NCBI GenBank assembly: GCA_021399445.1
Contig: JAJTUQ010000009.1
Coordinates: 575,501 to 639,500, forward strand
Source of the DNA: Xylogone sp. PMI_703
Lineage: Eukaryota > Ascomycota > Leotiomycetes
Length of the DNA stretch: 64,000 nt
Direction: 5' to 3'
Below, one piece after another: positions 54,357-64,000 of the stretch. The notes under the pieces were generated by a model. It searched no databases. It was not told the origin of the DNA and was given only the letters and a program-made list of their open reading frames with translations. The position numbers and the translations under genes were made by a program. How positions within the stretch are numbered: position 1 is the stretch's first letter; every line of letters begins with the position of its first letter.

Positions 54357-57300
54357 ATGTCTTATACCTTCCGTCATAATGGTCCCTATCAGCCTCGATT
54401 GCCATCCGGCTTGTCCTTTAGGGCCGATCCAGAGGGTGAGGCTGTAGGCCATCCATTACCTCCAGGTTTAGACAGCATACATAATAGAGCCGTGTCTCTT
54501 AGCAGAGCGTACGAGTCGTTTGTTTTCCTGAATATAGCACTACGGAGGATGCTAAACAGCTGTATTTCCCGCTCTTAGAGGTTTCAGTGGAGGTGAAAGT
54601 TGTGGCGACGATTTCGCGGACCAGATTAACCCAAATGTTTACAAATAAGGCTGCGCATCCTATTAAAGAAGCAACATACTGTTTTCCATTATATGATGGA
54701 TCAACTGTTACAGGTTTTTCCTGTGTGATAGGTTCGAACAGAGTTATGAAAGGAGTTGTGAAACCTAGGTCTATAGCAAAAGCCGAGTTTAAGGAGGCCG
54801 TCACTCGACAACGGGCTGCAGCTCTCCTTGAAGAGCACACGCCAGAGGTTTTTGAGGCTAGTATAGGCAATATACCTGCTCAAACAACTGTCAAGGTCGA
54901 AATTCATTATATTACTGAGCTTAAGCCCGATGTTACTGGAGATGGCATTCTTATCACTATCCCTACTTCAGTGGCACCGAGATATGGAACACCCCCGGGC
55001 GGAATTTCAAATTCATTAGCCTCGAACTCTCTAGCAGTGCCTCCCGAAGATGGGTTGCGCATCCAAATAAAAGCATCACTGCCAGTACCGATCAGCAGGA
55101 TTGAGAGCAGCACACATCCGGTCTCTGTGGAAATGGGGTCTCACGGATATACAGTGGCGAAGAACATTAAGGATCTAGCCAAGAAGCACGAAGAGCAAAG
55201 TTTTGATCCAAAAAAGGCCAGAGCGACGCTATCCGATAGAACTGCGTGCCTTGGGAGGGACTTTGTCCTTCTCATACAGGCAAGAGATGGAAAACTGCTA
55301 GCTTCTCGTGCTTTAATTGAACCACATCCAACGGTCCCCAACCGCTCTGCAATGATGTTGTCTATGAATCTGAAGGACTTTTACACTCCGAATATCATTG
55401 CAGCGACGGAATCTCGTGAGATAATCTTCCTCGTAGATTGATCGGGTTCGATGCGTGATAAGATCGAGGGTCTCAAAAGTGCTATGAAATTTTTCCTCAA
55501 GAGTCTCCCAAACAATTGTTCGTTCAACATTTGCTCCTTTGGAGGTCGCTACTGTCCCATGTGGTTGCAGTCGCGGCCCTATAACCAGGCGAATGTAGAC
55601 TCAGCGTTGGCTCACGTTGCAGGCGAGTTCGCAGCGGATCTGGGAGGGACCGAGCTCCTGAATGCGCTACGAGAAGTGGTCCGAAATAGGAGCTTGCATA
55701 AGAAACTGGAGATTATAACCCTGACGGATGGCCAAGTTTGGAACTCTCCGGATATATTCTCTTTCATTCAGGAAACACGATCCCTAAAGCAAGAAAACGA
55801 AGTTAGATTCTTCTGCTTAGGTATAGGACATGCTGTTTCTCATCACCTTGTGGAAGGGATTGGCCAATATGGTGGCGGGCTTGCACAGGTTGTGCAGATT
55901 GATACATCTGGTGATTGGATGCGTAAGATGGTCGCTATGCTGGGAGCTGCGTTAACACCATCCAGTTGGGGAGTTGAAGTCATTATAAATGATGTATCTG
56001 TCTCCGACAAGAAAGGTAATGGAGCCCTCTTCATCCAGGCTCCTAACCAAATGCCCGAGATTCACACTTTTGCTCGATCCTCCGTTTTCTTCATGTTCAA
56101 CGACGAACTTGAAATCAAGTCCGTAAAGATTAGGGCCACGGCAATGACTTCGGGAGAAGTTATCACAGGTGAAGTCCCAATTGAGCAATTTGAGATTGGT
56201 CAAAGCTGCGTGCATCTCCTCACAGCAAAGAAAATCCTACATGACCTCGAAGGCGGACAAAGCTGGTTACACGATGCAGTCATTGACAATAATGCAAAGA
56301 AAGATGCATACGATGTGGCCAGCAGTGAAGGTGAGAAGATCAGTGCGGAATGGTCAATATCCAGCAAATATGCAAGTTTTATCATCGTGGATGACTTCAA
56401 ATTAACAGAGGCGCCATCTTTTTTGTATAAAGCGAGAAAACTATCCAGCCTCTCCGATCTCACGCGATCTAGATATACTCAAAGCCCTACGCAAAGCCAG
56501 AATAATATATCCGGCTGGTTCAGGGCGGTTCCAGATTGTGGACGTCCCACGCCCGGGAGTTATACGCCTCCCCAGCGGCAGAGCTCCAGAGAGTGTGCCG
56601 AATACGTTAGTTCAGCCGACCGTATATCCAACATGCTCAGAGATACAGGAGTCGGTGGAGGTGAAATGAGAGAAATCGACCGGGACCAATCTAGACGCTG
56701 ACTACCCTTTCCAGTTGATGATATATCCATAAGTAGCCTTTCTTCAGCGGTACCTAGCCTCGTGCGCTCCCCGCCCCCCTTACAGGATGCCCAGAAGCTC
56801 CATTCGACTGTCACGCTCAAATCAGATACACCAGTCAGAGCTAAACAAAAGCCTACAATATCACTCTCCGTGAAGAAGATAACGTCAAAATGGATGACTA
56901 AACTTTCTTCCAAGAAGGAGCCTTCCAAATCATCACGCGACTCCATCTTGCTCTCACCCATAGCCTCATTATTCTCATCCCCGACCTTAGAAGCTTCGGG
57001 GCCTGGGGAAGTCCGTCTGGATAAATTACCTAGACTACCGCTGGCCAAAGAGCGAATATCTCATTCACCTCATCAAGAGGAGGATGCTTCTACTGAGAGT
57101 TCCTTGTCTCATCTTCCTCTCAGTGGAGAAATTACTCTGGACACACTTGTTGACTCTCAAACGGCAGCAGGCAATTTCCGACTCCAGCTGCCAATTAGAG
57201 AATTGCTACTGTCAAAGTTTAAGCATGATACTAAGAATATCGTAGATGATTGTTATTCATTAATAGTATCGGAAGGTATAAAGCTGCGTGACGAGGATAT

Positions 57301-57496
57301 GGATACGGCTATAGCAGTCGCATACATTGAGGGGACTTTTATCGCAGACGTAGAGCTGTGGAGGCTAGTGGTACAGAAAGCGATACAGTGGCTAGATAAT
57401 TCACTTCATGAGAAGAAGCACAGGGAACAACTTCTCCAAGCGCTAAGAGACGGGCTGTTAAATGCCCCCCTGTATGCAGAGGCGCAGGCCGGCTGA
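54357..57496 (+). pseudogene. VIT plus von Willebrand factor A domain protein with one in-frame TGA
   Basis: A first exon probably starts at 54357 (MSYTFRHNGPYQPRLPSG); its donor is uncertain, and the main exon starts near 54538 (TTEDAKQLYFPLLEVSVEV). The VIT domain is clear: ISRTRLTQMFTNKAAHPIKE, YCFPLYDGSTVTGFSC, VVKPRSIAKAEFKEAV and IGNIPAQTTVKVEIHYITEL. The vWA domain begins EIIFLVD-stop-SGSMRDKI: a TGA (55439-55441) occupies the variable residue of the MIDAS DxSGSM metal site, where Arg is usual (CGA to TGA). The rest is open: NICSFGGRYCPMW, GGTELLNALREV and IITLTDGQVWN. A 54-nt intron at 56661-56714 (branch GCTGAC, acceptor TTTCCAG) removes a second TGA and keeps frame. The C-terminus is Ser/Pro-rich with a helical end. 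Fungal VIT/vWA proteins have unknown roles. Only this one lesion is visible, so a recent null allele or a sequencing error is possible. Confidence 0.8.
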
Positions 57497-58145
57497 CTGA
57501 TACAGGTCGGCCTTGCTACCTATAGTAGTCGCCATAATCTAATGTATTCATGTATGGGTTCGATGTATCAGATTAATATTTTATCTGAGAAAGTCTTCAC
57601 ATGTATTTCCCAAAAGATGAGCCATGCAACGGCCTCGATCACCGTCATGATTGGGAAGGGGTGATCGTATGGCTTTCCTTCGGCTCTGTGCCTCAAACAT
57701 TTCAGTTGTCTGCCTATCAGTTCACGGGGACTAGGGCTGCCTAACTAGCTTCTCTCTTTCTAGTTCAAGCCCTGTGGTTAAGTATCAAGGTATTTGACCC
57801 ACTAATCGGTTTTGTGGACTTCTACTGTTGGCTGTTAGCAGACGTCGATTGCCTGGGAATCTGCACAGACGTTGCTCAAGCGGCACCTTGACACTACCGA
57901 TTTCGGGACGGCTATTGTACCGTTCCTTGATGTCTATTTCTGGATCAATTTTGCTACAGCTACTTTCTTAATTTCAGAATTAGTTATTTGTGCTCTGTTT
58001 GGGATCGCTAGTTATAATAGGGAAATTTTAAAATGGAATTTAAGAATAAACAATCAAATCCCTATATGCAAAGAAATTCATGTCGAAAACTACCTGGCTG
58101 GCTAACTCTAGCTTTAAAGTCTCCATAATGCTACCGTAAAGGTTT
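57497..58145. other. Convergent intergenic, no gene seen
   Basis: 650 nt. A 77-codon frame at 57872-58105 (plus) has a hydrophobic middle but no recognisable similarity. Otherwise empty. Confidence 0.45.
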
Positions 58146-59642
58146 TCAGAACCTATATGATATCTTTTCTCCATGAACTTGTGCGATAGCCTCCACAGCA
58201 TACCCCCTCCCTCCCTTCAACTCATTGTTTGTTGTCTGCAAAATAACTCTCTTGTAGCTGACCAGATTTGGGGTTCCATTATCCTTAAGCTCAAGAATCA
58301 AATGGAAAGCCTGGCCTATTTTCTTAGGTTTGCCAGTGAACACATCCACTGCACACTTTTCCGGAGGCGGTAACTTGACTTTGATCACTTTACCATGCTG
58401 TCTCTCGTCCACGTCTTGAATTTCAAGGACTGCCACTTCAGCTTCAACCCACCATTGCGTCGCCGTTACATCGCTGTATTGGAACCAGTTAAACGTGAGA
58501 CTATCGCCGTCTAGATCGTAACTTTCTGCAGCATTTATTGTAACTTCAGATCCAGCTTCTGCCTCAATGACAAGAGGTTCTGGTCCCGTTGAACCTTGCA
58601 CGACTGGCACCGGAGCATGGTTACAGGATGAAATACTTTCTGTAAGTGTCCACTGAATCCTCGCAGCAAAATCGTTCTGGAAAGCATCCCTCCATCGCCA
58701 GATAGTAGCTTGATTACTGATATACCTCTTGCCATCCTGACCTATGACACGGTCGACTACATCGCCGTAATGATTCCCGTCAGCCGCGCTACGAATATAT
58801 CGACCTCCCCAACTACCCCACTCTGGATGCTCAGAAGAACCCAAGCCGTTCTGGATGAGGTAGAGGAAGGTTGGCGTATCACCTTCTGGAATGAACATAT
58901 AATCCGGATATGCCTGGCCAAGAGGACCAATTTGGATGTTCTCTTTAATCCATTCCTTGCTAACCTTGGTAAAGTCCGGACCACCTTGATCAAACCCATA
59001 ATACTTATCCCCAGAAATTCCGGTCCAAGCAGCTAGGCCATATTGGTTCCAGCCATGCACGGAGTTAATGTAAAAGACATCTGGGAATTTTTGACGGATC
59101 CAGCTACCCGTATCATCTTGATCAGATATGGCGTATACGCGAATTTTTGCTCTTAGCTTTGCGGAATCGCTAGGTGATCTCTGATCCGTGTGCTGGAGTG
59201 CTTGGGCAAGGACGTTAGTTCCACCCCAGCAAAGTACCCAAAGAGGCTCCTCGGACTCATCCAGTTGGTCGATGAGAAGCTTTGCTCCATCGCTAAGAGG
59301 TACTTCTGGCTTCAAAGCTTCTTTGCCGTAAAGAGCAGGGCCTGTTTTGATGAGTGACAACAGGGACTTAGCTGTGGGATACGGGTTTTCTGGGTGGACG
59401 TGATGGTTTAAATTTGCCTCCACATGAGAATATGCTATAATGATCTTCTCCATATCTTCTGGATGAACTGCTCGTGGCATCCATGTGGATGTACAAGCAA
59501 CAAGGCCTCTTGTATCAAATTCATTTGAATAGAGAAGATATCTAACCAATGATTCGGCATCATCAGGCTCATTTGATATGTCGGATATAATAAAAACCCG
59601 TGGCTTCTTTGCACAAAATCTTAGTCTCGCTGGATCAGTCAT
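58146..59642 (-). CDS. DUF1593 protein (nucleoside-hydrolase-like, cellulose-binding Sde182 family)
   Basis: Single exon, 498 aa. The N-terminal ~320 residues match the nucleoside-hydrolase-like fold: FIISDISNEPDDAESLVRYL with the Asp cluster, VACTSTWMP, PLWVLCWGGTNVLAQAL, VYAISDQDDTGSWI and EWGSWGGRY. The C-terminal ~140 residues are a beta-sandwich (AAESYDLDGDSLTFNWFQY), the usual second DUF1593 domain. No signal peptide is seen, though many bacterial members are secreted. Some bacterial members bind cellulose; the enzymatic substrate in fungi is unknown. It is divergent from an alpha-glucoside-type MFS transporter 0.8 kb away, which suggests a shared role in sugar or nucleoside uptake. Confidence 0.88.
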   Translation of the reverse strand: MTDPARLRFCAKKPRVFIISDISNEPDDAESLVRYLLYSNEFDTRGLVACTSTWMPRAVHPEDMEKIIIAYSHVEANLNHHVHPENPYPTAKSLLSLIKTGPALYGKEALKPEVPLSDGAKLLIDQLDESEEPLWVLCWGGTNVLAQALQHTDQRSPSDSAKLRAKIRVYAISDQDDTGSWIRQKFPDVFYINSVHGWNQYGLAAWTGISGDKYYGFDQGGPDFTKVSKEWIKENIQIGPLGQAYPDYMFIPEGDTPTFLYLIQNGLGSSEHPEWGSWGGRYIRSAADGNHYGDVVDRVIGQDGKRYISNQATIWRWRDAFQNDFAARIQWTLTESISSCNHAPVPVVQGSTGPEPLVIEAEAGSEVTINAAESYDLDGDSLTFNWFQYSDVTATQWWVEAEVAVLEIQDVDERQHGKVIKVKLPPPEKCAVDVFTGKPKKIGQAFHLILELKDNGTPNLVSYKRVILQTTNNELKGGRGYAVEAIAQVHGEKISYRF

Positions 59643-60443
59643 CTTGATGTTAAGTGACCATTACTTTCTCCATAGTCTCAAAGATCTGCCACCTTGTATC
59701 AATATATTCAGTAGATATAGAATATTATTGATAATTACGTGAAAAAATAACCTAAAGCCTGGCTTGTGATGCGATCAAACCGGCAATTATAAGCCAATCT
59801 GAAAGTAGACTATGGCTACTGCTCTTTAGGACGTTGCTGTCGGAAATTGAATTTCCAACCTGCCACTGAGCGGGGAAATTAGATGTGGAGACTCCGATTT
59901 ATTAGGAGATAAATCATGCCAAATGGTTCGATGTCTCGAATTTTCTTTGGAAGGTGAAGCTAGTATCGAGCCGATAGCCTGTTTCCTACCCTTAGCTCGA
60001 AGCGGCAACTGTAAGCACCGTTCCGTGGTCCTCTTCGAGGCGGCTACTTCCATATAGGAATGCGCAGCCCTCACGCTTAAATTGCCGGTGGCTACAGCTG
60101 CCACCTTCAGCAAGAGTCCAGAACCAGGAAAGAAGAAGTTTTTGTTCCCGCCTTTAGGACCCCATAGAGTAGGATTTGCCTACCCCAGCTTTTCACCACA
60201 TGGCACAATGCGGGTCCCCACAAAGTGTTACTCTTATAAGTGTGTATATGTGCGACAGGGTGCTACCACATAAACAAAGGTTAAGTAGAGGATCGACAAG
60301 TTCTTTGGAAACTAATTATATTAGTATAAGGTTGGCAGTTCCTTCTAATAGACCTCCTTATACGCTTCGTTCTTGTCCACTTAGGTGCACCATCATATTT
60401 CGAATTGCCTCTCTCTGATAGCATTGGACGTCTTTTCGAATTG
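59643..60443. other. Divergent promoter region
   Basis: 0.8 kb between the DUF1593 and MFS genes. Small frames on both strands, none recognised. I could not name a regulator site. Confidence 0.5.
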
Positions 60444-62177
60444 ATGAAAATGGATACAGAGAAGCAGGCCGAACCAGCTACGCATCATGAACTGGTAAAC
60501 AACGAAGGTCTGGCTCATCTTGTTAACCAAGAAGATCATGAGACCAATAAATGGAATGCCATTAAGCGCAACCCTTATGCCTTCGGCTGGTGTCTATTCG
60601 CAGTATGGACTGTTCTGCTCGTCAGCTTCGAGAACCAAGCCTCCGGCAATATCTTGGGAATTCCCGAGTTCCGCAAAGATTTTGGCTCTTTCTTTGACGG
60701 CAACTACGTCCTTGCTGCAAAATGGCAATCCGCCTTCAGTGGTGCACCTGTTGCTTCGTACGTTCTAAATCCATTAGATCAATTTTCCATTTAAAATAAG
60801 AATCTAGTTTACTAATTTAATATATTTTCTCGTGCTAGACAAATTATTGGCGCTCTTTGCTCTGGGCAAGTTTCCGACTGGATTGGACGCAAATACACCC
60901 TAGTTATTGCTCTCGTTATCTCTTTCGCTGCTATCACAATGGAATTCGTCTCCACTACAAACGAATTGTTCTTTGGTGGCAAATTCTTGAACGGCCTTGC
61001 TGTTGGAACGATTCAGATAGTCGCAGGGGCGTACATTGGCGAGGTATAACCTGTTCTCCCAGTTCAACCTTACTATTCAGAGACTAACTTATCTGGCCAG
61101 ATTGTTCCGCTTGCACTGCGAGGACTGATGACTTGCTTGATTGCTCTATCTTACACTGTCGGTCCTTTTACCGTTGCTTTGATAGTAAACAGCACCGGGA
61201 CCTACGACAATCGTTGGGCCTACCGTGCTGTATTCTGCTCTCAGTACGGCTTCGCGGCAATCTCTTCTCTCTTTGTGTTCTTTATGCCAGAATCCCCTTG
61301 GTGGCTAATGAGCAAGGACCGTGAAGATGTGGCTCTTCGTAGTCTCCATCGCCTGGGATACAGTGCGGCATCTGGTGAAGATGTGAAGCGCCTAGCTAAC
61401 ATTCGGTTGACGCTAGAGGAAGTTAGGAGGGAAACTGAGGGTGTCACCTACCTGGAATGTTTCCGCAAGTCAAATTTACGCCGCACAATCGTCTCTATTG
61501 CTCCCTTAACCGTTCAGATGTTCACTGGTATTGTTTTTGCTGCATCATACTCAACTTACTATTGTCAACTTGCCGGATATAGCACCAGTGCATCTTTTAG
61601 ACTACAAATTGTCCAGCAAGTCTTATCCATGATTGGTAATGTCATGTCATGGTATCTCATCGATGCGGTTGGCCGTCGTGCTCTAACCGTCTATGGCACC
61701 GTGGGACTCACAGTAATTCTGTGGGTCATGGGTGGCCTCGCTGTTGGTGGTTCTCCAGGGGAGTTGAAGGGGACGGTTGCCATGATTCTCTTGTATTGTT
61801 TCTTTTATAATGTCACCATCGGAGCTACGGCATATACCTGCTTAACAGAGACTGCGACAGCACGTCTTCGTGCCAAGACAATTGCTATAGGCATCGCATT
61901 CCAGAGTTGCTGGTCAATCATGTGGAGTTTTGTACTTCCGTACCTTTTTAATCCGGACAAGGCAAATCTGGGAGGCAAAGTTGGTTTTATCTTCGGTGGC
62001 TTGTCGATCCCATGTATTGCATTCCTATGGTGGTATCAACCAGAAACAAAGGGTAGGTCCTATGAGGAGCTGGATGAAATGTTTATGAAGGGTGTACCTG
62101 CTAGGAAGTTTAAGAGCTATCAACCCGAAGCCCAAAGAAGAGGTGAGGAGATGAAGACAGCAAAGCAGCTCGATTAA
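60444..62177 (+). CDS. MFS sugar transporter, alpha-glucoside permease type
   Basis: Three exons, 60444-60757, 60839-61043 and 61101-62177 (introns 81 and 57 nt), 1596 nt, 531 aa. It is a plasma-membrane H+/sugar symporter with 12 helices. Sugar-porter signatures are DWIGRKYTLV (after helix 2), ..FLNGLAVGTIQ, PESPWWLMSKDRE (after helix 6), DAVGRRAL, and PETKGRSYEELDEMF at the end of the C-terminal half. The N-terminal AFGWCLFAVWTVLLVSFENQ is characteristic of fungal maltose/alpha-glucoside permeases. An ATG two codons upstream of MDTEKQ starts the frame; it opens earlier with TTG only. The substrate is inferred from similarity. Confidence 0.92.
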
Positions 62178-62661
62178 AGGTCTGTAATGCTTTCAATGTT
62201 ACATAAGTAGACGATTAGCCGGTGTAGGATCCTTTTAAAATAGCTCCTAGCCTAGATACATAACTGGCTGAAGGGGCTGCACTAGGCCAGATTAACATTA
62301 GTCTATATCTACCAATATTTGCCAGCCGATATTGCTGCATTGTAATGCTATAAAGCGACGGAAGAAACTCACGACTAGCGCCTTACGCCGCGCTCAAGGT
62401 CTCTTGTGGCAGGAGTGATTGCCCTCATAACTATGTTAGCGGCTACTGGTGATATCACAGCTGCAATCAAGGCCCAAACACAAACGCATATCGCTGGATA
62501 AACGTGAATGGGAATGCTTGTGGCAATAAGTATTGTTAGCCCTCTTCATCTTGACCGAAGCAGTAAGTATTTGAGAAGACGACCTCCACCATCTATTAAT
62601 GCTCATCTGTTGGTGCTTTCTTTCTTATTATTGTCTCCGCATTTCGTTATTAGACCTCAAG
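62178..62661. other. Intergenic, HET gene promoter
   Basis: 480 nt. A 63-codon frame (62508-62699) overlaps the start of the HET gene and is a shadow. No element recognised. Confidence 0.55.
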
Positions 62662-64000
62662 ATGAAATCGGATTCTGGTGGAGGCCAAGAACAAGATGAT
62701 CAAAAGCCTAAACCAGAGCCGTTTCAATACAAGCCCCTGGCAGAGGGAGAAATCCGACTCCTGAAATTCCACCCTGGAAATATTTATCTTGATATGGAAA
62801 TTCACGATAACGCAAACAACACTACAACAGAAGAACATTTTGTTCTATCGCCTTGCGAGTTGATTTACACCACCATTGAAGATGCCCCGCCATATGTCGC
62901 CTTATCCTATGCCTGGGGCGATCCTGCTCTCACCCGCTGCATTATGGTCGACAAATGCCCATTCCCAGTGGCTAAAAATTTGTTTGATTTCTTGACTACA
63001 ATTGGCGGCCATTATCTAAATAACAATCTCGTATTGTGGATTGATGCTATATGTATTGACCAATTCAATTTTCCGGAGCGGAGTATGCAAGTTCTTCAAA
63101 TGGCGAAAATATACGACAATGCACATCAAATCCACGCCTGGCTAGGCCCTGGTACCCCTGAAACCGATTCTGCTGTCAAAAATATACACTTCATGTTTGA
63201 ATCAATGAATCAGTTGATCGTCAAACACAAAGGCGACATGTCTGCTGCGTTCGCCGAAGTGAGTCCTGGAAATACTTCATTCTTCAATTCATTAGAAGCC
63301 GGCGATTTGCAAAAATGGAAGTCAATATTTGAGCTGTTCAATGTGCCGTGGTGGACAAGAGCCTGGGTTGTGCAAGAAGCTACCAGCAAGCCCGACCTGT
63401 GGATATTCGCTGGAACATCCCTCATTGAATTTCGAGGAGTGGAGTTTGCGATGGGCATACTGCAAGAACTCGAGCGATTCCCCGAATTTGTTCGAAATAT
63501 GGGAAAAGGTCATGCCGACAATGTCTTCGTCATGTATGAAATTAGAGAAAAGCGCAAACGGCAAAATCTACGACTTCTAGACGCTCTATCAAAGTTGTAC
63601 AAGCATGGCTGCGCAGACCCTCGTGATAAAGTCTACGCTGGTCTTGGAATTGCGCATGATGTCGGCGATTCCATCACTCCGGATTATGAGCGATCCATCC
63701 CTGAAGTCTATACCGATGTTGTGCATTTCTGCCTTGCAAATAAAGATCCTTACCATCGACTAGACTTCCTCGGGCACGTTTTGCTCCAAGAAGGGCCGGT
63801 TGACGAGCCAACTCCCTCTTGGGTTCCAGATTGGAGACGCACTCGAAGCCTCCACCCATTTGCAAAGCATTTCCATCCTTATCGACATCTGCATCCCTTG
63901 GAAAATCGGTCTTTCTCTACCGTCCACGAAGCCAACATCGCCTTCTCGAAGGCATCTAAGGTGTCCAAACAAAATGAACAACTCGAATCCGCCAGAGACA
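62662..64000 (+). CDS. HET-domain protein, 3' end beyond the window
   Basis: Open frame from the ATG at 62662 with no stop before the window ends (446 codons visible). HET motifs in order are YVALSYAWGDP, VLWIDAICIDQFNFPERSMQ, VPWWTRAWVVQEA and DPRDKVYAGLGIA. This is the WG-x-P/IDA-x-CI-x-Q/R-x-W-x-x-QE set of the HET effector domain. It belongs to the stand-alone HET-6/TOL-like group, with long sequence after the domain. The visible part is intact. A separate, C-terminal HET tail occurs at 32.9 kb. Function: cell death on allorecognition, by family; not shown here. Confidence 0.9.
   Translation, partial: MKSDSGGGQEQDDQKPKPEPFQYKPLAEGEIRLLKFHPGNIYLDMEIHDNANNTTTEEHFVLSPCELIYTTIEDAPPYVALSYAWGDPALTRCIMVDKCPFPVAKNLFDFLTTIGGHYLNNNLVLWIDAICIDQFNFPERSMQVLQMAKIYDNAHQIHAWLGPGTPETDSAVKNIHFMFESMNQLIVKHKGDMSAAFAEVSPGNTSFFNSLEAGDLQKWKSIFELFNVPWWTRAWVVQEATSKPDLWIFAGTSLIEFRGVEFAMGILQELERFPEFVRNMGKGHADNVFVMYEIREKRKRQNLRLLDALSKLYKHGCADPRDKVYAGLGIAHDVGDSITPDYERSIPEVYTDVVHFCLANKDPYHRLDFLGHVLLQEGPVDEPTPSWVPDWRRTRSLHPFAKHFHPYRHLHPLENRSFSTVHEANIAFSKASKVSKQNEQLESARD

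Noticed and set aside
56699..56704. TGA followed by CTA, the classic stop-readthrough context, between two open halves of the VIT/vWA gene
   Set aside because: A 54-nt intron (56661-56714) with branch GCTGAC and acceptor TTTCCAG removes it and keeps frame; the TGA is part of the branch site.

Overview
The window is a 64 kb piece of a filamentous ascomycete (Pezizomycotina) genome. Supporting signs are short spliceosomal introns (mostly 42-90 nt, GT..AG, with CTAAC/CTGAC-type branch sites), fungus-restricted families (HET domain, NACHT_N-NACHT-WD40, SNG1/DUF3533, OrsD-like, fungal CorA-like membrane proteins) and gene spacing of about 1.5-3 kb. A leotiomycete is plausible, but the sequence alone does not prove it.

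Layout. 1-5 kb: a RidA-family gene and an aldehyde dehydrogenase, both on the minus strand. 5-11.2 kb: a gene-poor stretch holding relics (zinc alcohol dehydrogenase, GH95 fucosidase, CSC1-like channel) and two small secreted cysteine-rich proteins. 11.2-20.7 kb: a 13-exon SERAC1-type hydrolase/CorA-like membrane fusion with a premature stop and a lost splice acceptor, a FAR1/MULE-like fragment, a HET-domain gene with a frame change, and an OrsD-like relic. 21-26 kb: a delta-9 fatty-acid desaturase and a FAD aromatic hydroxylase. 27-33.3 kb: a two-zinc-finger transcription factor divergent from the hydroxylase, an SNG1-type membrane protein and an orphan HET tail. 33.4-39 kb: a DUF829/TMEM53-like hydrolase, a cyclopropane-fatty-acyl-phospholipid synthase and a PAQR receptor. 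40-50.9 kb: a secreted GH30 hydrolase, an intact STAND receptor (NACHT_N, NACHT, WD40) between two diverged direct repeats, a helical-repeat (TPR-like) protein and a glutathione transferase. 51-57.5 kb: an 8-exon gene with a STAND-type N-terminal helical domain but no recognisable NTPase, and a VIT/von Willebrand A gene with one in-frame TGA in its metal-ion site. 58-64 kb: a DUF1593 protein divergent from an alpha-glucoside-type MFS transporter, then a second HET gene cut by the window edge.

How it fits together. The strongest theme is allorecognition or innate-immunity-like hardware: two HET genes plus a HET tail, one NACHT-WD40 receptor, one SERAC1-CorA fusion and one STAND-N-terminal orphan. 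These are mixed with decayed genes, as expected of a fast-evolving accessory region. The other genes are lipid-modifying enzymes (desaturase, CFA synthase), detoxification enzymes (ALDH, GST, FAD hydroxylase, SNG1-like) and plant-polymer or sugar use (GH30, MFS, GH95 relic). I see no backbone enzyme of a secondary-metabolite cluster (no PKS, NRPS or terpene synthase).

Gene models were built by hand from reading frames and splice signals. Where I say coding lengths sum to a multiple of three, I checked it.
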